This document shows, piece by piece, positions 53,635 to 62,662 of a stretch of DNA of 64,000 nt. Under the pieces are notes generated by a model, which made no database searches, was not told the DNA's origin, and saw only the letters and a list, made by a program, of their open reading frames with translations. Numbering within the stretch: position 1 is the stretch's first letter; the number at the start of each line of letters is the position of its first letter. The DNA is from Pseudomonadota bacterium (GTDB lineage Bacteria > Desulfobacterota > Binatia > Binatales > Binataceae). The stretch spans positions 62,001 to 126,000 of the forward strand of contig JAJPHZ010000011.1 in assembly GCA_021325025.1 (NCBI GenBank), written 5' to 3'. Made by a program: the position numbers and the translations under genes.

Positions 53635-53930
53635 CAGCCACTCCTTCCCTAAACGAGAGTTTCGTAGAAGTACCAGGCAACAGTCCCGATCGCCACCTGC
53701 CGGTACCATCCCCAAAAGCGCTCGTATCACTTGGCGCGGACGAATGTCAAGAGCCGCAAGAGCCTCGACCGTCTTTAAGCACCAGCCGGGCCTAAGCCTC
53801 TGGCGCTGGCGATGCTAAAGCTGCGGCCGGGAGGAATGCGCGTTCGACGGCGAGGTTTTGGCCTGGCAAATCGCGCGAGCAACAGGCTCGCTTCAGGCCC
53901 GCAAAGTTCCGAATCGGAGTTGGTTACGGG
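53635..53930. other. Spacer between the tandem DUF1329 genes
   Basis: This ~300-base spacer carries the AAGGAG site and presumably the promoter of DUF1329 copy 2. A short plus-strand frame (53812-54258) runs into the complement of copy 3 and is a shadow. The hairpin that ends copy 3 follows at 53931-53971. Confidence 0.4.
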
Positions 53931-53971
53931 CTGGCCGTGGCGGAGGTCTTGTCGACGTCCGCCACGGCCAG
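53931..53971 (-). terminator. Hairpin after DUF1329 copy 3
   Basis: CTGGCCGTGGCGGA (53931-53944) is perfectly inverted at TCCGCCACGGCCAG (53958-53971), separated by 13 bases. It begins about 17 bases after the gene's stop on the minus strand. Like the hairpins after the other two DUF1329 genes it is long and GC-rich, but its sequence is different. Confidence 0.6.
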
Positions 53972-53988
53972 CGCAAAGTGCGCTTGTG

Positions 53989-55344
53989 TTATTTCATGAT
54001 GCGCGACAGGCTGCCCGGCGTGGTCATCGTGGCCATGTCCCTATATTCCGCGGGAACGCCGCCCTGTCCGCTGCCTGCACCGTCTTCGTCGATCGTGGTG
54101 GGGCTCTCAACGGTCGCCGTAATGTGGCTGTTTTGAAAGTCAACCCCCTGGACCGCGGCGATGCTGGCGATTTGAATCAGGGTTTTCTCGCCCCGGAAAT
54201 TAATCGGCGTCCAAGCATACCATACCACCTTCCAGAACTTGCCGCTGCGGTCGTATGATTCAAGCGGTACCAATATGTTCGTTTCGATGTCCTGGTAGTA
54301 GACGCGATCGGAGTAACAATATGCGCCCAAGGCCGTTAGCCACTTAAGGTTGAGGAGATTGACTTTACGCAGTTCCCATTTAACGGCGTTGGCGCGCGGC
54401 CAGCCGGGAAAAGGTGTGGGAGGCGCTATGTAGGATTTGACGTCGAAAGCCTTGTCATAGTCCATGACCGGGGCGAGCACCTTTTTGCGGCCCAGCAGCG
54501 TGATCTTGAAGTTAGGCGGCAGCCAGGCATTATCGTCTTCGATGAAATCGGTACCGAGGATCGGCGAGCAGCGGGCTGCGCTTGACAGACGCAAGGAGCG
54601 CCGTAGCGAGGGGAGAAACACGTAGATTTCCTCCAGGTGGGTCGGATCGTCCGGACGCAAGGTCAACTCGGTCGTGTACTTGGACTGCTCAGGCAGAACC
54701 ACCTGGAACCGGGTTACATAATTAATACCGTTGGCAAATGGCATGTTGACAGGTCCGCCCGGCGGATCGCTCAAGTGCATAGTGCGATAGAAGGTGTCGT
54801 CACTTTCAAGGTTGGTGACATTGTTATAGTTGTCCACCAACCAGTTGTAGGCGTGGAAGTTCAGCATCTTGGGCTGAAAGGTATCCCAGCCGTTGTACGC
54901 CATCTTGACACCGGCGTTGGGCTCCGTCGGATTGGGAAAGGGAATACCGGCGACGTACCCCTTCCATGAAAAGCCACCGGTGGGCAGCGGCACCAGTTGG
55001 GCCTGCCCACCGTATTTTTCGGTGTCCTCCACAAACTGCCTGGGCAGCGGATAGTGGTGACTGGGCCCCACCTCCATCGTGTACTCCGGATCGCTGCCGA
55101 TGTGCCATTTGTAAGCGCCAGAGAAGGCGGCTTGTATCCAGATCGGCATAAACTTCTTGTATTGCTGCCAATTTTGCAGCGTTATCCTGGTGCCAGGTGC
55201 GATGGTCTCCGCCGAATCGGCGTCGGCCAGCGATTGGTAGTTCGCGACGTCGTAGGTGATTTGCGCTGCAGCCGGTCCCCGAACGCATAGCAACATCACG
55301 ACGGTAATGGCCGCGATCCCTCAGAGGAGTCTGAAGCTTTTCAT
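53989..55344 (-). pseudogene. DUF1329-family gene, copy 3, with a nonsense codon in the signal peptide
   Basis: The natural start is ATG 55344 (GGAGCGAGCG upstream; MKSFRLL), but the eighth codon is TGA at 55321-55323 where copy 2 has TGG (MNTLRLLW). Downstream the frame is fully intact to 53989 (…QITYDVANYQSL … WQQYKKFMPIWIQAAFSGAYKWH … SLSRIMK), and every DUF1329 landmark matches copy 2. Reinitiation at GTG 55299 would give a 436-residue protein lacking most of the signal helix. It is therefore a very recent null allele, a read-through case, or a sequencing error. Coding potential is otherwise fully conserved. Confidence 0.75.
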
Positions 55345-55600
55345 CGCTCGCTCCTTCCCTGCCTGGACGGCAGGTTTATGTAGTAGCTTGCCCGGCGCTC
55401 CCCAGCACCGGAGCAAGGACATCCCCATCTGCCTCGTAGCACCGGCTCCGCTCCAATGTCAAGAGCAGGCGAGCAAAGTCAAGTGGTTATAAGCTTAGCC
55501 CCCAGATGATTGGCCGGAGGCACTCGGAGGCCGGAGCAGTTGACTTTTGGGCGCGCGCGCTGAAAGTTGGCGCAACCAAACTTTACGGTGAAGGCGCACA

Positions 55601-56722
55601 ATGGATAGTAACTCAACCGGGCCGCAAGTGGCGGTCGCGGGAACGAATTTCGGCTGTCTGGCACACGTGCGAGCTCTGCGCGCTGCGGGGTTCGAGGTCG
55701 TGGCGCTGGTTGGCCGCGACGCGCGCCGCACCCGCGAGCGCGCCGACGCTTTCGGTGTGCCCAAGGCATTGACCGCTTTCGACGCGGCGCTGGAACTGCC
55801 CGGCCTGGACGCGGTGGCGATCTCGACCCCGCCGGAAGCCCATCGGCCATTGACGCTGGCGGCGCTGGCCAAACACAAGCACGTCCTGTGCGAAAAACCG
55901 CTGGCGCTGACCGCGGGAGAGGGGCGCGAAATGCTGGCGGCGGCGCGGCGGGCGGGCGTCGTCCACATGGTCGAGCATCAGTTCCGCTTCCGCCCGCACG
56001 ACGTCGCCCTGCGCCGCGCCATCCAGGCCGGCGAATTGGGTGCGCTGCGCCACGCCACCTATGTCCTCGACGCCAGCATCTGCGCCGACCCGCTGCGGAT
56101 GGGAATCCCCGAATGGTGGTACGAGTCGCGGCGCGGCGGCGGATGGCTGCGCAACCTGGCCTCGCATCTGATCGATCTCATCCGCTACACTGTGGGCGAG
56201 TTCGAGTGGGTCAGCGCGGAACTGTCTTTCGGCACCGACCGCAGCATGAACGCCGACGACGGCTACAGCATCCTGTTTCGCCTGCGCAACGGTCTCCAAG
56301 GCGTCCTGCAGGGAAGCTGCCGGGCGTGGGATTTCGTCAACGTCGCGCGCATAAGCGGCGCCGACGCCACCGCCTCAGTGGAGCTGGACCCGCAGACCAT
56401 GAGGCCGGTGCTGTGGATTGCCGATCGCAATGGCAAGCGCGCCGTGCCGACTCCGGCCGATCTCGCGGTGCCGGGCGCGCTGGACATCCTGCCCAGTTCG
56501 CAGGAGACGCCCGTTTACGACGCGGTTCACAACATGGTAAGCGGGTCGCCCGAGTATGTTATGCAGGCGCGGGCTTTTCGCGACGCCATCGAGGGACGCG
56601 ACGCCGGGCCGGTAACGTCCGCCGATTTCCGCGACGGCGTGGCGCACATGATGGTGATCGAGGCGGTCGAGAAATCGGCTCAGCAACACCAGTGGGTCAG
56701 GCTCGATCCGCTGCCTGAGTAG
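55601..56722 (+). CDS. Gfo/Idh/MocA-family oxidoreductase
   Basis: This 373-residue enzyme has an N-terminal Rossmann fold (VAVAGTNFGCLAHVRAL, VVALVGRDARRTRERADAFG) and the hallmark CEKPLALTAGEG, in which Lys acts in catalysis. A C-terminal alpha/beta domain carries HQFRFRPHD and WWYESRRGGGWLRNLASHLIDLI, placing the usual His around residue 188. It is probably an NAD(P)-dependent dehydrogenase acting on a sugar, inositol or other polyol/cyclic substrate. It is divergent from the DUF1329 array and 31 bases before an EthD-like gene. Confidence 0.9.
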   Translation: MDSNSTGPQVAVAGTNFGCLAHVRALRAAGFEVVALVGRDARRTRERADAFGVPKALTAFDAALELPGLDAVAISTPPEAHRPLTLAALAKHKHVLCEKPLALTAGEGREMLAAARRAGVVHMVEHQFRFRPHDVALRRAIQAGELGALRHATYVLDASICADPLRMGIPEWWYESRRGGGWLRNLASHLIDLIRYTVGEFEWVSAELSFGTDRSMNADDGYSILFRLRNGLQGVLQGSCRAWDFVNVARISGADATASVELDPQTMRPVLWIADRNGKRAVPTPADLAVPGALDILPSSQETPVYDAVHNMVSGSPEYVMQARAFRDAIEGRDAGPVTSADFRDGVAHMMVIEAVEKSAQQHQWVRLDPLPE

Positions 56723-56753
56723 CCGCAGCGTCGGAACGAGGAGGAGGGACGCG

Positions 56754-57371
56754 ATGTTCCTGATGTTTGCGCGATTTAATTTCAAAAGCGCCGACCTCGC
56801 CGCCGAAGACAAAAACTACTTTGACAATCATGTCAGGCTGGCCCGCCAGCTTCCTGGCGTGCGGATGTATCTTACCGGAAGGTTGATTGACGCCGGCAAC
56901 GGCAGGCCCGGGCATTATCGCGCCGTGGTGTTCGGCTACGACACGGCGCAGGAGGGGCTGACCTCGCTTGACTGCCCGGTCGGCGCCGAGCTGATGGCGG
57001 ACAGCGCGGCGCATATCGTCGGCACGACGGTTGCCGCTTGCGAGGGCCAAACTATACTTCCATTCGCCGACCGCTCGCCCGGCGAGCCTTGCCTGGTCGT
57101 TGCCCTGCGGTACAACCTTGCGCCTTCGGCCGAGGCGGCGCGTCTGCACGCCCATCGGAATTCGATTCGCAACCTGCCCGGCCTGCGCGGCTATATGGCC
57201 GGTCCCACCTATGAGGCGCGCGGCGAGCGGCCCGATCGCAACAGCATGGAAATCCGCATCTTCCGCCCCGTCGCATCGCGCGAAAAATCCCTGCGCCATA
57301 TGATCGCGCTGGACGAATCGCTGACCCGCGATGCGATAGTGCACTGCTTCGAAGGCGAGGTCCAAATGTGA
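56754..57371 (+). CDS. EthD-like dimeric alpha+beta-barrel protein (two repeats)
   Basis: The 205-residue protein appears to contain two ferredoxin-fold units. The first (~1-100: FLMFARFNFKSADL … LARQLPGVRMYLTGRLI) and second (~105-205: LVVALRYNLAPSAEAARLHAHRNSIRNLPGLRGYMAGPTY) each show the 'LPGxRxY' step of EthD/ABM barrels. The family includes ether-degradation proteins and small monooxygenase-like enzymes without bound cofactor. A GAGGAGGGA lies before the start. It reads with the Gfo gene and may act in the same route. Confidence 0.75.
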   Translation: MFLMFARFNFKSADLAAEDKNYFDNHVRLARQLPGVRMYLTGRLIDAGNGRPGHYRAVVFGYDTAQEGLTSLDCPVGAELMADSAAHIVGTTVAACEGQTILPFADRSPGEPCLVVALRYNLAPSAEAARLHAHRNSIRNLPGLRGYMAGPTYEARGERPDRNSMEIRIFRPVASREKSLRHMIALDESLTRDAIVHCFEGEVQM

Positions 57372-57380
57372 AGAACAAGC

Positions 57381-58430
57381 CTACGGCATCTCGATCATCA
57401 CCTTGGCCGGGCCGTTGGGTTGATGCAGGCGCTCGAACATCGCGGGCACCTCGTCGAGCGAAACCACGTCGGTGATCATCAGTTCGGCGTCAAGCCTGCC
57501 GTTGGCCAGAGCGTCGATGGTTGTTTCGAAATCGGCGCGGGTGTAGCCGGCGGAAAAGTCGATCGTCAGGTTCTTGTTGATGCACTCGTGGGGATTGATT
57601 TCGTCGGGTACCATGCAGTAGCCGATCACTACAACCTGTCCGCTGACGGCCGCGTAGCTCGCCGCCTGTGCCAGCGTGCCCTTTGCTCCGACGCATTCGA
57701 ACACCACCGCCGGCGGCGAACCGGCGATTTGCGCGAGCGCGTCGGCCGGGTTGTGCTCGCGCGGATTGACCACCGCCGACGGCCCCACCCGACGCGCCAA
57801 CTCGGCGCGGCTGGCGGAGGGCTCCGAGACCACCACCGTCCTGATCCCTTTGACCCTAAGCCACATCAGCACTCCCAGCCCGATAGGTCCGGCGCCCATC
57901 ACCAGGCACGGCGTATCAGGGCGCAGCCGCCCGCGATTAACCCCGCCCAGCGCCACCGACAACGGCTCGATCAGCGCGCCCTGGCGGAAATTGATCGACG
58001 CCGGAAGCCGCAGCAAATTGAACGCGGCGCAGCGCACGTATTCGGCGTAGGCGCCGGGCGTGTCCGCCGACCCGATTACACGAAAGGTACGGCATTGCGT
58101 GGGATTGCCGGCACGGCACACCTCGCATTGGCCGCAGTTGAGCATGGGCAGCGAGGTGACGCGGTCGCCGGGCTGGAAAGCGTCCACCCCCGCGCCGACC
58201 TCGGCAACCTCCCCGCAGAATTCATGTCCCATGATGTTGCCGACCGAACTCAGCGCGTAGCGGCTTCCGATACCGCCGGTCTCAGCGAACCCGTATTCGA
58301 GTGCGTGCAGGTCGGAGCCGCAAATCCCGCAGGCCCGCACCTTGAGCAACACCTGACCTGCACCCGGCTGCGGCTTGGCGACCTCTTCGACGGCCAACCG
58401 GCTGTGAGCTTTACATACGACAGCTTTCAT
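57381..58430 (-). CDS. Zinc-dependent medium-chain alcohol dehydrogenase
   Basis: The 349-residue MDR enzyme starts MKAVVCKAHSRLAVEEV. It has the catalytic zinc motif ACGICGSDLHALEYG with GHEFCGEVAEVG, the structural-zinc Cys set NCGQCEVCRAGNPTQC, and the Rossmann motif VMGAGPIGLG (~170-180). VVSEPSASR after strand 2 has Glu at the cofactor-selective position, favouring NAD. It belongs to the threonine/sorbitol-dehydrogenase-like group. It follows the SDR at 58454 by 23 bases on the same strand, forming a two-dehydrogenase operon. Confidence 0.93.
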   Translation of the reverse strand: MKAVVCKAHSRLAVEEVAKPQPGAGQVLLKVRACGICGSDLHALEYGFAETGGIGSRYALSSVGNIMGHEFCGEVAEVGAGVDAFQPGDRVTSLPMLNCGQCEVCRAGNPTQCRTFRVIGSADTPGAYAEYVRCAAFNLLRLPASINFRQGALIEPLSVALGGVNRGRLRPDTPCLVMGAGPIGLGVLMWLRVKGIRTVVVSEPSASRAELARRVGPSAVVNPREHNPADALAQIAGSPPAVVFECVGAKGTLAQAASYAAVSGQVVVIGYCMVPDEINPHECINKNLTIDFSAGYTRADFETTIDALANGRLDAELMITDVVSLDEVPAMFERLHQPNGPAKVMIEMP

Positions 58431-58453
58431 CGTAATCGCGCCCCCTGATGTCT

Positions 58454-59305
58454 TTATTTCCTGGTCCCGCGGCCGATATGCAGCGCGCCCTTGCTGATCA
58501 CCGGTGCGTTGGTCCACACGCCATTTGCCATCCGATGCCATCCGGCGGCAGCCAGCGCTCCGCCGTCCAGATGGATAGTGGTACCGGTCACCCAGGCGGA
58601 GAGTTCCGAGGCGAGAAAGATCGCGCATCCCGCGGCGTCGGCGGGCGTGCCGAAGCGGCCCAGCGGAATCGCGCTGGCAATTGCACCGCGATCCTCGGGA
58701 CGAACCCATTTGGAAGGCTGTATCGCTTCGCTTTCCGTGGTTTCCGGCGCGATCGCGTTGACCCGGATCCCCTCGTGGCCCAGTTCCAGCGCCAGGCTTT
58801 GCGTAAACCCGATCACGGCGGCTTTGAACGCGCCGTAGACGGTCATCAGCGGGATGCCGCGGAAGGCTTCGATCGAGGACAGGTTGATGATGCTGCCGCC
58901 GGCGCCGGTTTTGCGGATTAGCGGAATCGCCGCGCGCGTCACCACGAACATGTGGCGCAGGTTGATCTGGTAGTCGAAGTCCCAATCTTCGTCGGTGGTC
59001 AGCTCGAAGAGTTTGGGCGGCGACGCCGTACCGACATTGTTGACCAGCACGTCCAGCTTGCCGAAGCGATTCTCGATCTGCTTTATCAGCTCGTTGACCT
59101 GCGCTTGCTGCCGCACGTCGATCCTGAGCACCATGTGCTCGGCCTTGGCCGCCTCCAGCGCAGCGCGCACGGCGTCGGCGCGTTCCTGCTTCAACTCGGC
59201 GACCACCACCTGGGCGCGGTAGGCGGCAAACGTCTCCGCGATGCCGCGGCCGATTCCGCCGCCCCCGCCCGTCACCAAGACCGTCTTGCCTTCGAAATTT
59301 ATCAT
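58454..59305 (-). CDS. Short-chain dehydrogenase/reductase
   Basis: This 283-residue SDR has TGGGGGIGRGI (cofactor Gly-rich loop), VLVNNVGTAS, catalytic Ser in INLSSIEAFRG and YGAFK as a YxxxK motif. The IHLDGGALAAAGW ending is standard, and a 20-residue tail (NGVWTNAPVISKGALHIGRG) extends past it. The classical SDR length (~250) is exceeded by this tail. The pairing with a zinc alcohol dehydrogenase suggests successive oxidation steps or two alternatives for one alcohol. Confidence 0.93.
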   Translation of the reverse strand: MINFEGKTVLVTGGGGGIGRGIAETFAAYRAQVVVAELKQERADAVRAALEAAKAEHMVLRIDVRQQAQVNELIKQIENRFGKLDVLVNNVGTASPPKLFELTTDEDWDFDYQINLRHMFVVTRAAIPLIRKTGAGGSIINLSSIEAFRGIPLMTVYGAFKAAVIGFTQSLALELGHEGIRVNAIAPETTESEAIQPSKWVRPEDRGAIASAIPLGRFGTPADAAGCAIFLASELSAWVTGTTIHLDGGALAAAGWHRMANGVWTNAPVISKGALHIGRGTRK

Positions 59306-59455
59306 GGCGGGACTCCTTCTTTTTCCTCGCGCCTGCCTGCGGGCGAGTTAACCATGGGCGCGGGCTTTTCGGCAATGGAAGCTTGACGATTTCCAATCCT
59401 GCGCTAGGTACATCAGGGAGCGACCGTTTGCCTGCGGCGTGCGGAAGGGAGTCCG

Positions 59456-61921
59456 ATGGCGAGTTCAGTTGTACAAAATGCCGGTCCGGCTGTGTCGGGA
59501 CCGATGAGCGGAGCGCGCGTGGTGGAATGCGGCCAGGGCGTGTCGGCGGCGTTCGCGGCCAAGCTGCTTTCGCAGTTGGGCGCCGAGGTGATCAAGGTTG
59601 AGCCGCCCCAGGGCGACCTCGCGCGCACGCGCGGCCCTTTCCCTGCCGATACCCCGGATCCCGAGGCCGGCGGATTGTTCGCCTATCTCAACGCCAACAA
59701 GATGGGAGTCACGCTGGACCTGAGCGCTGACGACGGCCGCGCGCGGCTGCTGAATCTGCTGGCGGACGCCGACATCCTGATTCATAACGTGCCGCCTGCC
59801 GATCGCGACGCGATGGGCCTGAACTCCGAGCGGCTGGTGCGTGTTTTTCCGCAACTGATCCTCAGCACCATCTCGCCGTTTGGCGACCGCGGGCCGCGCG
59901 CCAACTTCCGCGCCTATGACCTCAACGTCCAGCACGCCGGCGGACTGGCGTCGGGCAATGCGGCGGCGTCGGACCCGTCGCTAGCGCCGGTCAAGCTGTT
60001 CGGCCATCAGGCGGACTTCCAGGGCGGCGTGCATTGCGCGCTGGTCACGCTGGCCGCGTTCCTCTACCGGCTCGGCTCCGGCCGCGGACAGGCGATCGAC
60101 CTTTCGCAGCAGGAATGCCTGGCGCCGATGATCGAACTGAACTGGCCGTTTTACAGCTACGCGCGCAAGGAGATTACGCGTCTGGGCGGGCGCTTCAATC
60201 CACAGCCCGCCGACGTCTTCGAATGCGCCGACGGCAAGGTGTTGATGACGGTTTACGGCGATCACATCTGGCGGCGCTTTGTGGAGTTCATGGGCAGTCC
60301 GCAATGGGCGCTCAACCAGGAGTACAACGACGCCTTCGCCCGCGTCCGCGACGGCGACTTTATCAAGGACAAGGTCTTGGAGTGGACGGCGGGCTGGAAG
60401 GTGGCCGACCTGTGCCGCGGATTGCAGCAACTGCCGGTGCCGATCGAGCCGGTCAAGACGGTCGCGGAAGTTTACGCCGACGCCCATCTGCAACAGCGTC
60501 GCGCCTTCGTTTCGATTCCGTTGGGCGATGGGCACGAGCTTGAGGTGCCGGGACCGCCCCTGCGTCTTGGCGCGGCCGTGCAGGCAAATCGCGCCGCGCC
60601 GCGCCTGGGCGAACACAACTCCGTCGTCTTCGACGGGCCGCGAACGACGCTGTGGACGCCCCGCGAAAAGCAGCATCAAACCGGCTCATCCGCGGCGCCC
60701 CGTCCCGAAGGCGGCCCGCTGGCGGGAATCAGGGTGCTGGATTTCAGTTGGGTGTGGGCCGGTCCCTACGCCGCCCTGCAACTGGCCCATCTGGGCGCCG
60801 ACGTAATCCGCGTGGAAAGCGCGCGCCGTCCCTGCATGTATCGCAACACTCTGCCGATGGCCGACGACATCCGCGACCTCAACCGTGCCGGCGGCTTCAA
60901 TCAATGGAACCAGGGCAAGCGCAGCATCGCGCTGGACCTCGCCCGGCCGCAGGCGGTGGAAATCGCGCGCCAACTGGTGCGCCATTGCGACGTGGTGGTG
61001 GAGAATTATGCCGCCGGCTCGATCGCCCGCATGGGTCTTGGCTACGAAACGCTGCGGCAATTGCGGCCCGACCTGATCATGCTGTCGATGTCCGGTTACG
61101 GCCAGACCGGCCCCTACAACACGCATCTGAGCTTCGGCGCGCTGATCGAAGCGATGTCGGGTTTCACCCTGGTCAACGGCTATCCCGGCAGGCGTACAAA
61201 AAGTAGCGGGATGGCCTATCCCGATCCGACCTCGGGTGTGTTCGGCGCCGCGGCGGTGACCGCCGCGCTGATTCATCGGGCGCGCACCGGAGAAGGTCAG
61301 CACATCGATCTGGCAATGCTGGAGTCGGTGTTGAGCATCATTCCGGAAGCGCTGCTGGAGTACGCGGTCAATCGCCGGCTGCCCCAGCCGATGGGCAATC
61401 GCGATCGCTGGATGGCGCCGCACAACTGCTACAAGGCGCTGGGCAACGAGCATATGTGGGTGACGATCGCGGTGGGCAGCGAGCAGGAATGGCGCGCGTT
61501 GTGTGCCGCGATCGGAAAACCGGCGCTCGCAAATGATCCGCGCTTTGCGACCGCCGCGCTGCGCAAGCGCAACGAGGACCAGCTCGATCGCATCATCGAG
61601 CAGTGGACCGCGGCGCGCGATCGATGGGAGAGCACTGAAATTCTGCAAGCCGCCGGCGTCGCGGCTTTTCCTTCGTTGGGCGCCAGGGACCTGGTCGAGG
61701 ACCCGCACATGGAAGCGCGCGGCTACCAGGTGCGCTTGCCCCATCCGGTGGTCGGAACCCGCGTGCACGCCGGCATCGCGTGGAAGATGTCGGCAACGCC
61801 CTGCCGCGTGCGCAAGGCAGCGCCCGTGCTGGGCGAGGATACCGATTCAATCCTGAGCCAGTTGCTGGGCTATTCGCGCGCCGAGATCGAGCGCCTGCGC
61901 CGGGACGCGGTCCTGGTCTGA
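59456..61921 (+). CDS. Tandem CaiB/BaiF (family III) CoA-transferase fusion
   Basis: AAGGGA upstream supports ATG 59456. The 821-residue protein is two family-III CoA-transferase units joined head to tail. Unit 1 (~18-400) has FAAKLLSQLGAEVIKVEPPQGD and the catalytic Asp in GQAIDLSQQE. Unit 2 (~420-815) has LAGIRVLDFSWVWAGPYAALQLAHLGADVIRVES and Asp in GQHIDLAMLES. Normally such proteins dimerise as interlocked rings; a fused form could act as an internal dimer. It moves CoA between carboxylic acids and probably activates a catabolic acid. It is divergent from the SDR/ADH pair. Confidence 0.92.
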   Translation: MASSVVQNAGPAVSGPMSGARVVECGQGVSAAFAAKLLSQLGAEVIKVEPPQGDLARTRGPFPADTPDPEAGGLFAYLNANKMGVTLDLSADDGRARLLNLLADADILIHNVPPADRDAMGLNSERLVRVFPQLILSTISPFGDRGPRANFRAYDLNVQHAGGLASGNAAASDPSLAPVKLFGHQADFQGGVHCALVTLAAFLYRLGSGRGQAIDLSQQECLAPMIELNWPFYSYARKEITRLGGRFNPQPADVFECADGKVLMTVYGDHIWRRFVEFMGSPQWALNQEYNDAFARVRDGDFIKDKVLEWTAGWKVADLCRGLQQLPVPIEPVKTVAEVYADAHLQQRRAFVSIPLGDGHELEVPGPPLRLGAAVQANRAAPRLGEHNSVVFDGPRTTLWTPREKQHQTGSSAAPRPEGGPLAGIRVLDFSWVWAGPYAALQLAHLGADVIRVESARRPCMYRNTLPMADDIRDLNRAGGFNQWNQGKRSIALDLARPQAVEIARQLVRHCDVVVENYAAGSIARMGLGYETLRQLRPDLIMLSMSGYGQTGPYNTHLSFGALIEAMSGFTLVNGYPGRRTKSSGMAYPDPTSGVFGAAAVTAALIHRARTGEGQHIDLAMLESVLSIIPEALLEYAVNRRLPQPMGNRDRWMAPHNCYKALGNEHMWVTIAVGSEQEWRALCAAIGKPALANDPRFATAALRKRNEDQLDRIIEQWTAARDRWESTEILQAAGVAAFPSLGARDLVEDPHMEARGYQVRLPHPVVGTRVHAGIAWKMSATPCRVRKAAPVLGEDTDSILSQLLGYSRAEIERLRRDAVLV

Positions 61922-62647
61922 CTAGCGTTCCCACACGCTGGTGTCGACGCCCAACGCCTTGAGGCCATCGAAAATCTCCGCGGGGCGGATGAAGTCGGGC
62001 GGGCGATGCGGGTCCCACATGCGCGTGGCGACGCCCCGGCTGACGAACGCAATCGCTTGCGCCAGCGTAAAGATTGCACCGCGCCGCCCGGCCTGACGCT
62101 CGAACCGCTCGGCGTGCGAACGGTCGAGCACGAAGTTCATGGCGTCGCACATCCGGATCACCGTGCTCGCGTTCCAGTACCATGGGCTCAGGCTGACATG
62201 AACCAGGGTGGATTGGGGCTCGGCTGAAATCAGCGCGCCGTCGGTCATCGCCAGCCGCACCGGCCCCAGGCAGCAGGCGCAGTAAGCCTCGATGTGGCAG
62301 GCCTTGCCGGCAAACGGCGGCATCTTGGAGGCCGCCACCGCTTCCATCGCGCATCCCAGGTAGCCGTTGAAGCGCCCGTCGATAATAAGGCGCGCCTGCG
62401 AGGGATAGGCGGAAAAGGGCATGCACTTGAGGAGGTTGACGTTTTCGGTCTCCTGGTCGATGACCACCATGATGCCCAGGTCCAGCTCGCGATAAGCCTG
62501 CATCAGGCGGCGGCGGTCAAAACCGGTCGCCTCGGTGGCGTCGCGCAGATTGGGCGGGTAGCCGCGCGCGCACCAGAACTCGTAGAGGAACTGGCGCAGC
62601 TTGATCGCGTCCTCGCCGAAGCGGAAATCGGGTACGTTTTGCGGCAT
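61922..62647 (-). CDS. MerB-like (alkylmercury lyase family) protein
   Basis: This 241-residue protein fits MerB. The N-terminal winged-helix-like part (LRQFLYEFWCARGYPPNLRDATEATGFDRRRLMQAYRELD) is followed by a catalytic domain with Cys99 in LGCAMEAVA aligning with MerB Cys96, Cys123 aligning with Cys117, and Cys167 (IRMCDAMNF) aligning with Cys159. The essential Asp99 of MerB is Glu102 here. Function may thus be organomercurial lyase, or a relative with a different substrate. No mer operon genes (merA, merR) lie nearby. The gene is 15 bases after an LLM gene on the same strand. Confidence 0.72.
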   Translation of the reverse strand: MPQNVPDFRFGEDAIKLRQFLYEFWCARGYPPNLRDATEATGFDRRRLMQAYRELDLGIMVVIDQETENVNLLKCMPFSAYPSQARLIIDGRFNGYLGCAMEAVAASKMPPFAGKACHIEAYCACCLGPVRLAMTDGALISAEPQSTLVHVSLSPWYWNASTVIRMCDAMNFVLDRSHAERFERQAGRRGAIFTLAQAIAFVSRGVATRMWDPHRPPDFIRPAEIFDGLKALGVDTSVWER

Positions 62648-62662
62648 GGCTGATCTCCCGGA

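Noticed and set aside
55321-55323. TGA in DUF1329 copy 3 as a selenocysteine codon
   Set aside because: It falls in a signal peptide where the paralogue has Trp, and no SECIS-like hairpin is visible downstream.
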